NCBI GenBank assembly: GCA_016302405.1
Contig: JAEDNR010000037.1
Coordinates: forward strand, 1 to 17,330
Length of the DNA: 17,330 nucleotides
Source of the DNA: Oscillospiraceae bacterium
GTDB taxonomy: Bacteria; Bacillota; Clostridia; Oscillospirales; Oscillospiraceae
Reading direction: 5' to 3'
The notes under the pieces were generated by a model. That model saw nothing but the letters and a program-made list of their open reading frames with translations, did no database searches and had not been told where the DNA came from. A program made the position numbers and the translations under genes. This document shows positions 7,748 through 14,270 of the stretch, one piece after another; position 1 is the stretch's first letter, and each line of letters opens with the position of its first letter.

Positions 7748-7797
7748 GTCATTCCGAACCAGTGTGCACACTGGTGTGGGAATCTCCATCGAATTTC
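7748..7797 (+). repeat. GTCATTNCGA...CCAGT palindromic repeat, copy 3 (single unit)
   Basis: A lone half-element: GTCATTCCGAACC, hairpin ACCAGTGTGCACACTGGT (7758-7775), then GTGGGAATCTCCATCGAATT. The inverted partner found in copies 1, 2, 4 and 5 is absent and replaced by the GGGGACGGG-type inverted repeat. Confidence 0.85.
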
Positions 7798-7819
7798 GGA
7801 CTATTTATCGTCATCCATT

Positions 7820-7893
7820 CGTAGGGGACGGGTTTCCCGTCCCCCGGAATTCAGAGACTTGTATGGGGCGGGACGGGAAACCCGTCCCCTACG
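7820..7893. repeat. Perfect 24-bp inverted repeat of the GTAGGGGACGGG type
   Basis: The left arm (7820-7843) and right arm (7870-7893) are exact reverse complements over 24 bases, with a 26-base centre. Each arm is itself a small palindrome, GGGACGGG-TTT-CCCGTCCC, so the element can fold as one long stem or as two side-by-side hairpins. A related pair lies at 11061-11169. Confidence 0.9.
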
Positions 7894-8000
7894 ATGCTTT
7901 TACGGTTGGCCCGACAAATTCCCAATTTGTCAGTGTGCTTACGAAAGCCGATACCCTGAAAACATTTTTGTAATTGATTATCTATATAAGGAGAATGGTA

Positions 8001-9602
8001 ATGATCACAATCAGCAATTTAGGCATGCAGTTTGGTGGACAGTGGCTGTTCCAGCATGTAGACCTGCAGTTCCTCCCGGGCAACTGCTACGGCATCATTG
8101 GTGCCAACGGCGCGGGAAAGTCCACGTTCCTGCGGCTGCTCACCGGGGACCTGGACTCCACCACCGGCACCATCGTCATCGATCCTACGAAGCGGGTGTC
8201 CGTGCTGAAGCAGAACCAGAATGCCTACGACGCGTACACCGTGCTGGATACGGTGATCATGGGAAACAGTCACCTGTACGAGGTGATGAAAGAAAAGGAC
8301 GCTATTTATGAAAAGCCGGACTTCACCGATGAGGACGGCCTCCGGGCAGCGGATCTGGAAGCGGAATTTGCCGAACTGGGAGGTTGGGAGGCAGAATCCG
8401 ACGCGTCCCGCCTGCTTCAGGGCCTGGGGATTCCCACGGAACTCCACGGCGACAGCATGGCCGCGACGGACCCGAGACTGAAGGTGAAGGTGCTGCTGGC
8501 TCAGGCTCTGTTCGGAAATCCGGACATCGTTATGCTGGACGAGCCCACCAACAACCTGGATATTGAGGCCATCAACTGGCTGGAAGACTTCCTGCTGGAC
8601 TTCCCCGGCATGGTCATCGCGGTGAGCCATGACCGTCACTTCCTGAATACCGTCTGCACCCACACCGTGGACATCGACTACGGCAAGATCAAGATGTATG
8701 TGGGCAACTACGACTTCTGGTATGAGTCTTCCCAGCTGGTTCAGGCCATGATCCGCAACAAGAACAAGCGGAACCAGGAAAAGATCGAGGAACTGCAGCT
8801 GTTTATCCAGCGCTTCTCCGCCAACAAGGCAAAGGCCAAGCAGGCCACCGCCCGCCGGAAGCTCCTGGACAAGCTGACCGTGGAGGAAATGCCCGCATCC
8901 ACCCGGCGCTACCCCTTCGTTGGCTTCCAGCCGGAGCGGGAGCTGGGCAAGGATGTGCTGACGGTAAAGGATATTTCCCTGACTGTCGACGGCGTAAAGC
9001 TTCTGAACAATGTGTACTTCTCTGTGAACCGGACGGACAAGATCGCTTTCGTAGGTGAAAACGAGCTGGCCCAGACCGCCCTGTTCCGGGTGCTCATGGG
9101 GGAGGTGGAGCCGGACGAGGGCTCCATCAAATGGGGCGTGTCCACCACCCGCAGCTACCTGCCCAAGGACAACACCCCCTATTTCGAGGGGAATACGGAG
9201 CAGCTGGTGGACTGGCTGCGGCAGTACAGCGTCAAGAAGGACGATGTGTACCTGCGAGGCTTCCTGGGGAGGATGCTGTTTTCCGGGGAGGACGTGTTCA
9301 AGAGCGTAAATGTGCTCTCCGGCGGCGAAAAGGTCCGGTGCATGTTGTCGAAAATGATGCTCTCCGGGGCCAACGTGATTCTGCTGGACCAGCCGACGAA
9401 CCACCTGGACATGGAGTCCATCCAGGCGGTGAACAAGGGCCTGGAGGCCTTCCCCGGGGTGGTGCTGCTGGCAAGCCACGACCACGAGATGCTGTCCTCG
9501 GTTTGTAACCGGGTCATTTCCTTCCAGCCCGACGGTACCATTGTGGACCGGTACGGCACCTACGACGACTACCTTGCCTGGCTGGCCCAGGAAAAGGGCT
9601 GA
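8001..9602 (+). CDS. ABC-F family ATPase (YbiT-like) with degenerate second ATP site
   Basis: ABC-F proteins are soluble twin-ATPase factors that act on the ribosome; members space translation states or protect against antibiotics. The 533 residues hold two ABC domains joined by a charged linker (about 268-310, FIQRFSANKAKAKQATARRK), the tRNA-contact region in the family. The overall sequence resembles E. coli YbiT. Domain 1 has an intact Walker A GANGAGKST (34-42) and Walker B with catalytic Glu181 (MLDEPTNNLD), but its signature region (152-160, SMAATDPRL) is not LSGGQ. Domain 2 has an intact signature LSGGE (439-443), yet its Walker A reads GENELAQTA (352-360, lysine replaced by Gln358) and the catalytic glutamate is Gln464 (LLDQPTNHLD). 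The start at 8001 has AAGGAG seven bases upstream; ATG 7995 is too close to it. A strong terminator follows. Confidence 0.93.
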   Translation: MITISNLGMQFGGQWLFQHVDLQFLPGNCYGIIGANGAGKSTFLRLLTGDLDSTTGTIVIDPTKRVSVLKQNQNAYDAYTVLDTVIMGNSHLYEVMKEKDAIYEKPDFTDEDGLRAADLEAEFAELGGWEAESDASRLLQGLGIPTELHGDSMAATDPRLKVKVLLAQALFGNPDIVMLDEPTNNLDIEAINWLEDFLLDFPGMVIAVSHDRHFLNTVCTHTVDIDYGKIKMYVGNYDFWYESSQLVQAMIRNKNKRNQEKIEELQLFIQRFSANKAKAKQATARRKLLDKLTVEEMPASTRRYPFVGFQPERELGKDVLTVKDISLTVDGVKLLNNVYFSVNRTDKIAFVGENELAQTALFRVLMGEVEPDEGSIKWGVSTTRSYLPKDNTPYFEGNTEQLVDWLRQYSVKKDDVYLRGFLGRMLFSGEDVFKSVNVLSGGEKVRCMLSKMMLSGANVILLDQPTNHLDMESIQAVNKGLEAFPGVVLLASHDHEMLSSVCNRVISFQPDGTIVDRYGTYDDYLAWLAQEKG

Positions 9603-9662
9603 GCCGTTGGCAATTGACAGTTATGGTGCCGCTTTGCGGCGGATTCCAATAAAATCCTGCGT

Positions 9663-9697
9663 ATCAGGGGCGGCAAGTCTGCTGCCCCTGATTTTTT
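9663..9697 (+). terminator. Rho-independent terminator of the ABC-F gene
   Basis: ATCAGGGGC pairs with GCCCCTGAT, extended inward by a G-T pair and GCA/TGC around an AGTC loop, then a run of six T. It starts 60 bases after the stop codon. A small GCCGC-TTT-GCGGC hairpin (9628-9640) precedes it. Confidence 0.9.
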
Positions 9698-9747
9698 GCG
9701 GATGAAATGGCAGGAAAGGGCTTGGCGGGGGAATGCGGCTTCTCGAT

Positions 9748-9999
9748 AGATTGGAATTTGCAGAGGAAAGACCGGGCATCGAAGAACACTGTCATTCCGA
9801 ACCAGTTCGCTTTCCTGGTGTGGGAATCTCCATCGAATTCCAGGCAACTTATCGTCATACAGATTGTCCTTTTTGAGCCGTTTTCCGGAATTCATTCACG
9901 AGAAATGGTGCTTCTATCCGGGAGATTGCCACACCAGTGACATCGGTCACTGGTTCGCAATGACCTGAAATTCGATGGCATGTCAAATTCCAATTTCGC
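9748..9999. repeat. Composite MITE-like element between ABC-F and degV
   Basis: Bounded by AGATTGGAATTTG (9748-9760) and its inverse CAAATTCCAATTT (9985-9997), enclosing an inverted pair of CCAGT-repeat units. It occupies most of the space between the ABC-F terminator and the degV promoter; no gene is credible here. Confidence 0.7.
9791..9964. repeat. GTCATTNCGA...CCAGT palindromic repeat, copy 4 (inverted pair)
   Basis: The left unit has GTCATTCCGA and hairpin ACCAG-TTCGCTTTC-CTGGT (9801-9819). The right unit ends CGCAATGAC and has an 8-bp hairpin arm ACCAGTGA/TCACTGGT around CATCGG (9933-9954), identical to that at 5326-5347. Confidence 0.87.
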
Positions 10000-10026
10000 C
10001 TGCGGGTGTGTTGATTCAAAAATAAA

Positions 10027-10057
10027 TGTTGATATATCAACAAGTTTCTGCTACAAT
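10027..10057 (+). promoter_or_regulatory. degV promoter with overlapping 16-bp palindromic operator
   Basis: -35 TTGATA (10029-10034), 17-bp spacer, -10 TACAAT (10052-10057). The perfect palindrome TGTTGATATATCAACA (10027-10042) covers the whole -35 box, the classical layout for repressor binding. A further half-site GTGTTGATTCAA lies about 20 bases upstream (10008-10019). The regulator is not identified. Confidence 0.75.
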
Positions 10058-10090
10058 GGGTAGGACACCAAAATATAGGAGGGACCTGAT

Positions 10091-10963
10091 ATGGAAAAAA
10101 TCCGTATTGTAACCGACTCCGCGTCGGATATTCTGAAACCCTTTCCGGAGAATTTGACCGTTCTGCCCCTGACCATCCGCTTTGGAGAGGAAGAATTCCG
10201 GGACGGCGTGGATATGAGCCACCGGCAGTTTTATGAAAAGCTCCTGGAAGACGATATTTTCCCCACCACCAGTCTGATCCCTCCCGCCGCCTTTGAGGAG
10301 GTTTTTCGGGAATCGGCCCAGCGGGGAGAGACGGTCCTCGTCATCACCCTTTCCGGGAAGCTGTCCGGAACCTTCCAGAGCGCGGAAGTGGCGGCAGAGG
10401 ACGCGCCGGGGGAGGTTTATGTGGTGGACAGCCGGAATGTCACCGCAGGGGAGCGGCTGCTGGTGGAATACGCGCTGCGGATGGTCTCCGAAGGCGTCAG
10501 CGCCCGGCAGATTGTCAGGACGCTGGAGCAGGCCCGGGAGCGCATCCACATCCTCGGGCTGCTGGACACCCTGGAGTACCTGAAAAAGGGCGGGCGGATA
10601 TCCAAAACCGTTGCCTTTGTGGGCGAGGTCATGGCCATCAAACCGGTGGTCACCGTTGCCAATGGTGAGGTCGCCATTCTGGGTAAGGCCCGGGGCTCCA
10701 AAAACGGGAGCAATTTCCTGATCCGGGAGATCCAGAACTGCGGCGGCGTCAATTTCCAGCTGCCCTACTGCCTGGGCTATACCGGTCTCAGCGACGCGAT
10801 CCTGCAAAAGTACATCGCCGACAGCGAGGATATCTGGCGGGGCCATGACCTGCCCATTCATACCGTGGGCGCCACCATCGGAACCCATGTGGGCCCCAAC
10901 GCCATTGTGGTTGCGTTCTTTGACATCGGGGTTACCCCTGTCCACGGCGGTGCGGAGGAATAA
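10091..10963 (+). CDS. DegV family fatty-acid-binding protein (FakB-like)
   Basis: DegV proteins bind a long-chain fatty acid; the FakB members present it to the kinase FakA for phosphorylation and entry into phospholipid synthesis. The 290 residues show the family landmarks: IVTDSASD (6-13) at the N-terminus, TTSLIPPAAF (59-68) for the carboxylate-binding loop, LSGKLSGTFQSA (near 87-98) and the DSRNVTAGERLLV segment (near 112-124), then the lipid-binding domain with LDTLEYLKKGGRIS. AGGAGGG lies seven bases before the ATG. It is a single gene with its own promoter and operator. fakA is not in the window, so a role in fatty-acid uptake is inferred from the family. Several paralogues per genome are usual. 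Confidence 0.93.
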   Translation: MEKIRIVTDSASDILKPFPENLTVLPLTIRFGEEEFRDGVDMSHRQFYEKLLEDDIFPTTSLIPPAAFEEVFRESAQRGETVLVITLSGKLSGTFQSAEVAAEDAPGEVYVVDSRNVTAGERLLVEYALRMVSEGVSARQIVRTLEQARERIHILGLLDTLEYLKKGGRISKTVAFVGEVMAIKPVVTVANGEVAILGKARGSKNGSNFLIREIQNCGGVNFQLPYCLGYTGLSDAILQKYIADSEDIWRGHDLPIHTVGATIGTHVGPNAIVVAFFDIGVTPVHGGAEE

Positions 10964-10997
10964 AGGCGCGGGGCACTGCGGGGAAGGAAACGAAATA

Positions 10998-11216
10998 AGG
11001 TTATCGGCTTGGGTAAGCTGATCGTGAAATTTGAGTTTGTTGGACCAACCGTAAAAGCATCGTAGGGGACGGGTTTCCCGTCCCTTTGCACAGCAGCCTA
11101 TTTACCGCTTCGCCCAACCCTTTGGGAGAATTTCCCGCTTGCCGCGGGAGGCGAAACGCCTCCCCTACGCCCTTACAAATTCCATTTTGTCAGTGTGCTT
11201 ATGAAAGCAGATATCT
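10998..11216. repeat. MITE-like element with about 40-bp imperfect inverted ends
   Basis: The left end AGGTTATCGGCTT (10998-11010), TAAGCTGATCGTGAAATTTG and the right end (reverse complement AGATATCTGCTTTCATAAGC, then AAAATGGAATTTGT) are alignable over about 40 bases. The inside carries a GTAGGGGACGGG-type arm pair (11061-11084 and 11146-11169). The right end closely matches that of the element at 7529-7955 (TGTCAGTGTGCTTA followed by GAAAGC). No gene is credible inside. Confidence 0.75.
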
Positions 11217-11218
11217 AA

Positions 11219-11379
11219 GGCAACACCGCACAATTCGGCAAGAGCCGGTGGCGTGGGATTTTTCCTCAGCCGAAAGTTTGGAAAACAGAGGAATACTTGG
11301 TGTATTTCCTGTTTTCCAAACTGCGCGGATGGGGGAAAAGACCCGCCATCCGGCCGCAGACGATTTGTGCGGTGTTGCC
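11219..11379. mobile_element. 161-bp MITE with 15-bp perfect terminal inverted repeats
   Basis: GGCAACACCGCACAA (11219-11233) is the exact reverse complement of TTGTGCGGTGTTGCC (11365-11379). CTAA flanks both sides (11215-11218 and 11380-11383), as expected of a 4-bp target duplication. The interior has a long near-perfect hairpin (AGTTTGGAAAACAG ... CTGTTTTCCAAACT). There is no transposase, so it must be moved by an enzyme encoded elsewhere. It abuts the preceding element and ends 20 bases before the pta -35 box. Confidence 0.85.
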
Positions 11380-11398
11380 CTAAAAACGAAAAAATATG

Positions 11399-11427
11399 TT
11401 GCGAACAGGGAAAATCAGCGGTATAAT
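11399..11427 (+). promoter_or_regulatory. Sigma-A promoter of pta
   Basis: -35 TTGCGA (11399-11404), 17-bp spacer, -10 TATAAT (11422-11427), 51 bases before the pta start codon. Confidence 0.82.
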
Positions 11428-11477
11428 TATTCTGCAATAATACGGGCGTACTGCCCGAAAGTTTGGAGGAGATTCCC

Positions 11478-12476
11478 ATGTTTAATGCTATGATTGAAGT
11501 CCTGAAGGCCAATCCCCGGAAGATCGTCTTTACCGAGGGCCACGATGCCCGTATCCTGGAGGCCGCTTCCCGGCTGAAGAAGGATGGCTTCCTGACGCCT
11601 ATTCTGGTTGGCAATGTGGAAGAGGTCAAGGCTAACGCCAATAAGGGCGGCTTCGATATCGAGGGCCTGGAAATTCTGGATCCTCTGACCTATCCCGGCA
11701 TGGACGAGATGGTTGACAAGATGGTGGAGCTGCGCAAGGGCAAGATGTCCCCCGAGGACTGCCGCAAGGCCCTCAGTAAGGGCAATTACTTCGGCACCAT
11801 GCTGGTAAAGATGGGCTATGCCGACTCCCTGCTGGGCGGCGCTACTTACTCCACCGCCGACACCGTCCGTCCCGCTCTGCAGCTGGTGAAGACCCGCAAG
11901 GGCGCCCATCTGGTGTCCTCCTGCTTCATCCTGGTCCGGGGCGAGGAAAAGCTGGCTATGGGCGACTGCGCCATCAACCTGAGCTATGAGGATACCGTTG
12001 ACAAGGACGGCAATGTGACGCTGTCCGCTGCCCAGAAGCTGGCGGAGGTCGCCATTGAGACCGCCAAGACTGCCAAGGTCTTTGGTATTGATCCCAAGGT
12101 CGCCATGCTGAGCTTCTCCACCAACGGTTCCGGCAAGGGCGGCACTGTGAAGCTGAGCCATGATGCCACCGCCGTAGCCAAGGAAATGGCTCCCGATCTT
12201 CTTATCGACGGCGAGATGCAGTTTGACGCCGCCGTGGCTCCCGAGGTCGGCCAGCTGAAGTTCCCCGGCTCCAAGGTTGCCGGCTACGCCAACACCTTTA
12301 TCTTCCCCACCATTGAAGCCGGCAACATCGGCTACAAGATCGCCCAGCGTCTGGGCGGCTTTGAGGCCTACGGCCCCATCCTGCAGGGTCTGGCCGCGCC
12401 CATCAACGACCTGTCCCGTGGCTGCAACGCCGACGAGGTCTACAAGATGGCGATCATCACCGCCGCAATGGTGTAA
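11478..12476 (+). CDS. pta: Phosphate acetyltransferase (phosphotransacetylase)
   Basis: Converts acetyl-CoA and phosphate to acetyl phosphate and CoA, the first step of acetate production for ATP in fermenters. The 332 residues match the short, single-domain bacterial form: N-terminal KIVFTEGHDARILEAA, central AMGDCAINLS, and the conserved C-terminal block DLLIDGEMQFDAAVAPEV, GYANTFIFPTIEAGNIGYKIAQRL and GPILQGLAAPINDLSRG. GGAGGAG lies six bases before the ATG at 11478; an in-frame TTG at 11463 is too close to the ribosome site to be the start. It has its own promoter and a strong terminator. Acetate kinase, its usual partner, is not adjacent and must be elsewhere. Confidence 0.96.
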   Translation: MFNAMIEVLKANPRKIVFTEGHDARILEAASRLKKDGFLTPILVGNVEEVKANANKGGFDIEGLEILDPLTYPGMDEMVDKMVELRKGKMSPEDCRKALSKGNYFGTMLVKMGYADSLLGGATYSTADTVRPALQLVKTRKGAHLVSSCFILVRGEEKLAMGDCAINLSYEDTVDKDGNVTLSAAQKLAEVAIETAKTAKVFGIDPKVAMLSFSTNGSGKGGTVKLSHDATAVAKEMAPDLLIDGEMQFDAAVAPEVGQLKFPGSKVAGYANTFIFPTIEAGNIGYKIAQRLGGFEAYGPILQGLAAPINDLSRGCNADEVYKMAIITAAMV

Positions 12477-12492
12477 CATTTCCATAACCCCT

Positions 12493-12525
12493 GCCGCCCC
12501 TCCCGCCCGGGAGGGGCGGCTCTTT
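12493..12525 (+). terminator. Rho-independent terminator of pta
   Basis: A perfect 12-bp stem GCCGCCCCTCCC/GGGAGGGGCGGC with a GCCC loop, followed by TCTTTT. It starts 17 bases after the pta stop codon. Confidence 0.95.
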
Positions 12526-12528
12526 TAG

Positions 12529-12561
12529 TTGGCAATTGGCAATTGACAATTGAAAATTGAC
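12529..12561. repeat. Short AT-rich CAATTG-type tandem repeat
   Basis: GGCAATTGGCAATTGACAAT and the next bases repeat the unit GGCAATTG/GACAATTG/GAAAATTG about four times. Related fragments occur at 9609-9620 and 1709-1728, each in the space after or between genes. Confidence 0.7.
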
Positions 12562-12566
12562 GATGC

Positions 12567-12780
12567 GAATCAATAGTTGAAACAGGCAAAAAACGTCAGA
12601 GAATGTGGTAAGCAGATGAAAAATGGTGTCATTGCGAACCAGTCCGCTTTCCTGGTGTGGCAATCCCCCCGTCTTTCCGGGTGCTTATCGACACATTTCC
12701 CCTCTAACCGGGGGATTCCCACGCCAGTGTGCGCACTGGCTCGGAATGACCGCATATTCGGCCCGTTCAACTATTGATTC
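12567..12780. repeat. MITE-like element with CAATAGTTGAA termini enclosing a CCAGT-repeat pair
   Basis: GAATCAATAGTTGAAA (12567-12582) matches the reverse complement of GTTCAACTATTGATTC (12765-12780) at 15 of 16 bases. A further direct copy of AATCAATAGTTGAAA lies just outside at about 12795-12810. The interior contains an inverted pair of CCAGT-repeat units. The termini differ from the AAATTGGAATTTG type used elsewhere in the window. Confidence 0.75.
12628..12750. repeat. GTCATTNCGA...CCAGT palindromic repeat, copy 5 (inverted pair)
   Basis: The left unit is GTCATTGCGA with hairpin ACCAG-TCCGCTTTC-CTGGT (12638-12656). The right unit has hairpin GCCAGTGTGCGCACTGGC (12723-12740) ending CGGAATGAC. 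The left loop matches copy 4 at 9801-9819 apart from one base. Confidence 0.87.
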
Positions 12781-12853
12781 CCATTGACAATGCAAATCAA
12801 TAGTTGAAATGAACTAAATCAGCAAGAAAAGACGCAAAAAGTTCCAAAATAGT

Positions 12854-12892
12854 GTCATTGTGAACCAGTGTGAGCTACTTTATCGCAATGAC
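12854..12892. repeat. Truncated copy 6 of the GTCATT...CCAGT repeat
   Basis: GTCATTGTGAACCAGTG (12854-12870) and, after 13 bases, CGCAATGAC, the inverse of the outer end. The inner hairpin is lost, leaving a 39-bp mini form. The rest of the 12781-12980 gap shows no gene. Confidence 0.65.
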
Positions 12893-12987
12893 GTGGAAGT
12901 CGTGGTTCACAATGTCGGAGAAGTCGGGTCCCCCCGCCCTGCGGGTAAACAGATATTCAAGTATTCTCCCACTTTTCCATTTTCCTC

Positions 12988-13016
12988 TTGACAAATCTGT
13001 GCTTACTGTATATACT
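12988..13016 (+). promoter_or_regulatory. Promoter of the GntR-ABC operon
   Basis: Consensus -35 TTGACA (12988-12993), 17-bp spacer, -10 TATACT (13011-13016). Confidence 0.9.
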
Positions 13017-13031
13017 GTTTATACACAGTAA
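13003..13031. promoter_or_regulatory. Candidate operator for the GntR regulator
   Basis: An inverted repeat TTACTG...CAGTAA (13003-13008 and 13026-13031) with an inner GTATA-N7-TATAC covers the -10 box and the likely start site. YtrA-type GntR proteins normally repress their own operon from such sites; the assignment is inferred from position. Confidence 0.65.
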
Positions 13032-13047
13032 ACAAGGAGGAAACACC

Positions 13048-13425
13048 GTGCAGCTACTCATTGACAACAAAAGCGGTACTTCCATTTACGAGCAGATCTA
13101 CACCCAGATCAAGGACCAAATCATCGGCGGAGCGCTGGGGGAGGATGACCCGCTGCCCTCCATCCGGAACCTGGCCAAGGATCTGCGTATCAGCGTCATC
13201 ACCACCAAGCGGGCCTATGAGGAGCTGGAACGGGAGGGCTTTCTCTATACCGTCCCCGGCAAGGGCTGCTTCGTGGCGCCGAAGAATGTGGAGCTGCTGC
13301 GGGAGGAAAACCTGAAAAAGATTGAGGGGCATTTTTCCCAGATCCTGAGCCTTGCGGCAAGCTGCAATCTGAGCAAGGCGGATCTTCAGGAAATGCTGGA
13401 ATGCGCGTGGGAGGAAACATTATGA
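13048..13425 (+). CDS. GntR family regulator, YtrA subfamily
   Basis: 125 residues: an N-terminal GntR winged helix (about 10-77, SIYEQIYTQIKDQI, PLPSIRNLAKDLRISVITTKRAYEEL cut to its core here) and only a short helical tail of about 45 residues, without a ligand-binding domain. That shape is typical of the YtrA subfamily, which represses a following ABC transporter operon, often induced by cell-envelope antibiotics. The GTG at 13048 is the start, because AAGGAGG lies seven bases upstream and the longer frame begins inside the -35 box. It overlaps the next gene by four bases (ATGA), so the regulator is co-translated with the transporter it probably controls. The inducer is unknown. Confidence 0.93.
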   Translation: MQLLIDNKSGTSIYEQIYTQIKDQIIGGALGEDDPLPSIRNLAKDLRISVITTKRAYEELEREGFLYTVPGKGCFVAPKNVELLREENLKKIEGHFSQILSLAASCNLSKADLQEMLECAWEETL

Positions 13426-14270
13426 ACGCAATTGAAATTAAGGACCTGTGCAAAACCTATCCGGGCTTTTCCCTGGACCATGTGAACCTCACCCTGCCCT
13501 GCGGGTGCATCATGGGTCTTGTGGGAGAGAACGGGGCGGGAAAGAGTACCACCATCCGCCTGATCCTGGATATGATTGCCCGGGACAGCGGCACCATCAC
13601 ATTGCTGGGAAAGGACAACCAGGAAAACATCCGCCTTTTGAAGGAGGATATTGGTGTGGTGCTGGATGAGGTGGGGATCCCTGCCTGCCTGAATCCCAAG
13701 CAGGTGGGAAAGATCATGGCAAATACCTTCCGGAATTGGGAACAGGCAGTCTACGATTCTCTTCTTGAAAAACTGGCTGTACCGCCGGAAAAGCCATTCA
13801 AGGATTTTTCCAAGGGCATGAAAATGAAGCTGGGGATTGCCATTGCCCTGAGCCACCGGCCCAAGCTCCTGATCCTGGATGAAGCCACCTCTGGCCTGGA
13901 CCCCGTGGTTCGGGACGAGGTGCTGGACCTGTTCAGCGAGTTTACCCGGGAGGAAAGCCATGCGGTGCTCATTTCCTCCCACATCGTCAGCGACCTGGAA
14001 AAGATCTGCGACTACATCGCCTTCCTGCACAAAGGAAGGCTCCTGCTGTGTGAGGAAAAGGATGCCCTGAAGGAGAAATACGGCATCCTCCGGTGCTCCA
14101 GAGAGCAGCTTTCCGCTCTGCCGCCGGAGGCGGTCATCGGCAGGAAAGAGACGGCCTACGGCGTGGAAGCCATTGCCGCCCGGGATGCGGTGCCCGCAGG
14201 GCTCTCGCTCAGTCCCATCGACATCGAGGAGCTGTTTATTTTCATGGTAAAGGGGGCAAATCAGCAATGA
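13422..14270 (+). CDS. ABC transporter ATP-binding protein (BcrA/YtrB-type)
   Basis: The 282-residue ATPase subunit of an ABC-2 type transporter. It shows Walker A GENGAGKST (35-43), a signature reading FSKGM (variant of LSGGQ, usual in this group), Walker B LLILDEATSGLD with the catalytic glutamate, and the switch histidine in SSHIVSDLEK. The C-terminal 80 residues are a variable domain (KEKYGILRCSREQL) typical of multidrug or lantibiotic-type exporters with a separate permease. It overlaps the regulator upstream and the permease downstream by four bases each, making a tight three-gene operon. Substrate is unknown; envelope-active compounds are a reasonable guess from the YtrA-type regulator. 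Confidence 0.94.
   Translation: MNAIEIKDLCKTYPGFSLDHVNLTLPCGCIMGLVGENGAGKSTTIRLILDMIARDSGTITLLGKDNQENIRLLKEDIGVVLDEVGIPACLNPKQVGKIMANTFRNWEQAVYDSLLEKLAVPPEKPFKDFSKGMKMKLGIAIALSHRPKLLILDEATSGLDPVVRDEVLDLFSEFTREESHAVLISSHIVSDLEKICDYIAFLHKGRLLLCEEKDALKEKYGILRCSREQLSALPPEAVIGRKETAYGVEAIAARDAVPAGLSLSPIDIEELFIFMVKGANQQ

Larger units (their letters stand above)
7529..7955. repeat. Large composite MITE-like element (about 430 bp)
   Basis: The left end GGCTATTGGCTTTCATGGGC (7529-7548) and the following CTCGTGAAATTGGAATTTGG are an imperfect inverted copy of the right end (7914-7955), whose reverse complement begins GGTATCGGCTTTCGTAAGC and includes AAATTGGGAATTTG. Inside, in order, are a GACAAGTCGTGAC module (7569-7611, also at 14885-14927), a 9-bp hairpin ATGATTGCC-ACC-GGCAATCAT (7639-7659), a second internal GGAATTTG boundary (7712-7720), a single CCAGT-repeat unit (7748-7797) and a perfect 24-bp inverted repeat (7820-7893). 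The mosaic suggests nested or recombined elements. It fills nearly the whole htpG to ABC-F gap and contains no credible gene. Confidence 0.7.

Noticed and set aside
7643..8311. 222-codon open frame across the repeat element and the start of the ABC-F gene
   Set aside because: It is built from repeat DNA and an out-of-frame piece of ABC-F, and no ribosome site precedes it.
8019..9485. 488-codon open frame antisense to the ABC-F gene
   Set aside because: Opposite a confident ABC-F protein, with no recognisable motif and shadow-type composition rich in H, Q, V and L.
11427..12485. 352-codon open frame antisense to pta
   Set aside because: Opposite a confident Pta; glycine- and histidine-rich shadow sequence with no family match.
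12529..12892. Repeated short units considered as a CRISPR array
   Set aside because: Units are inverted, variable in length and spacing, and there are no regular spacers or cas genes.
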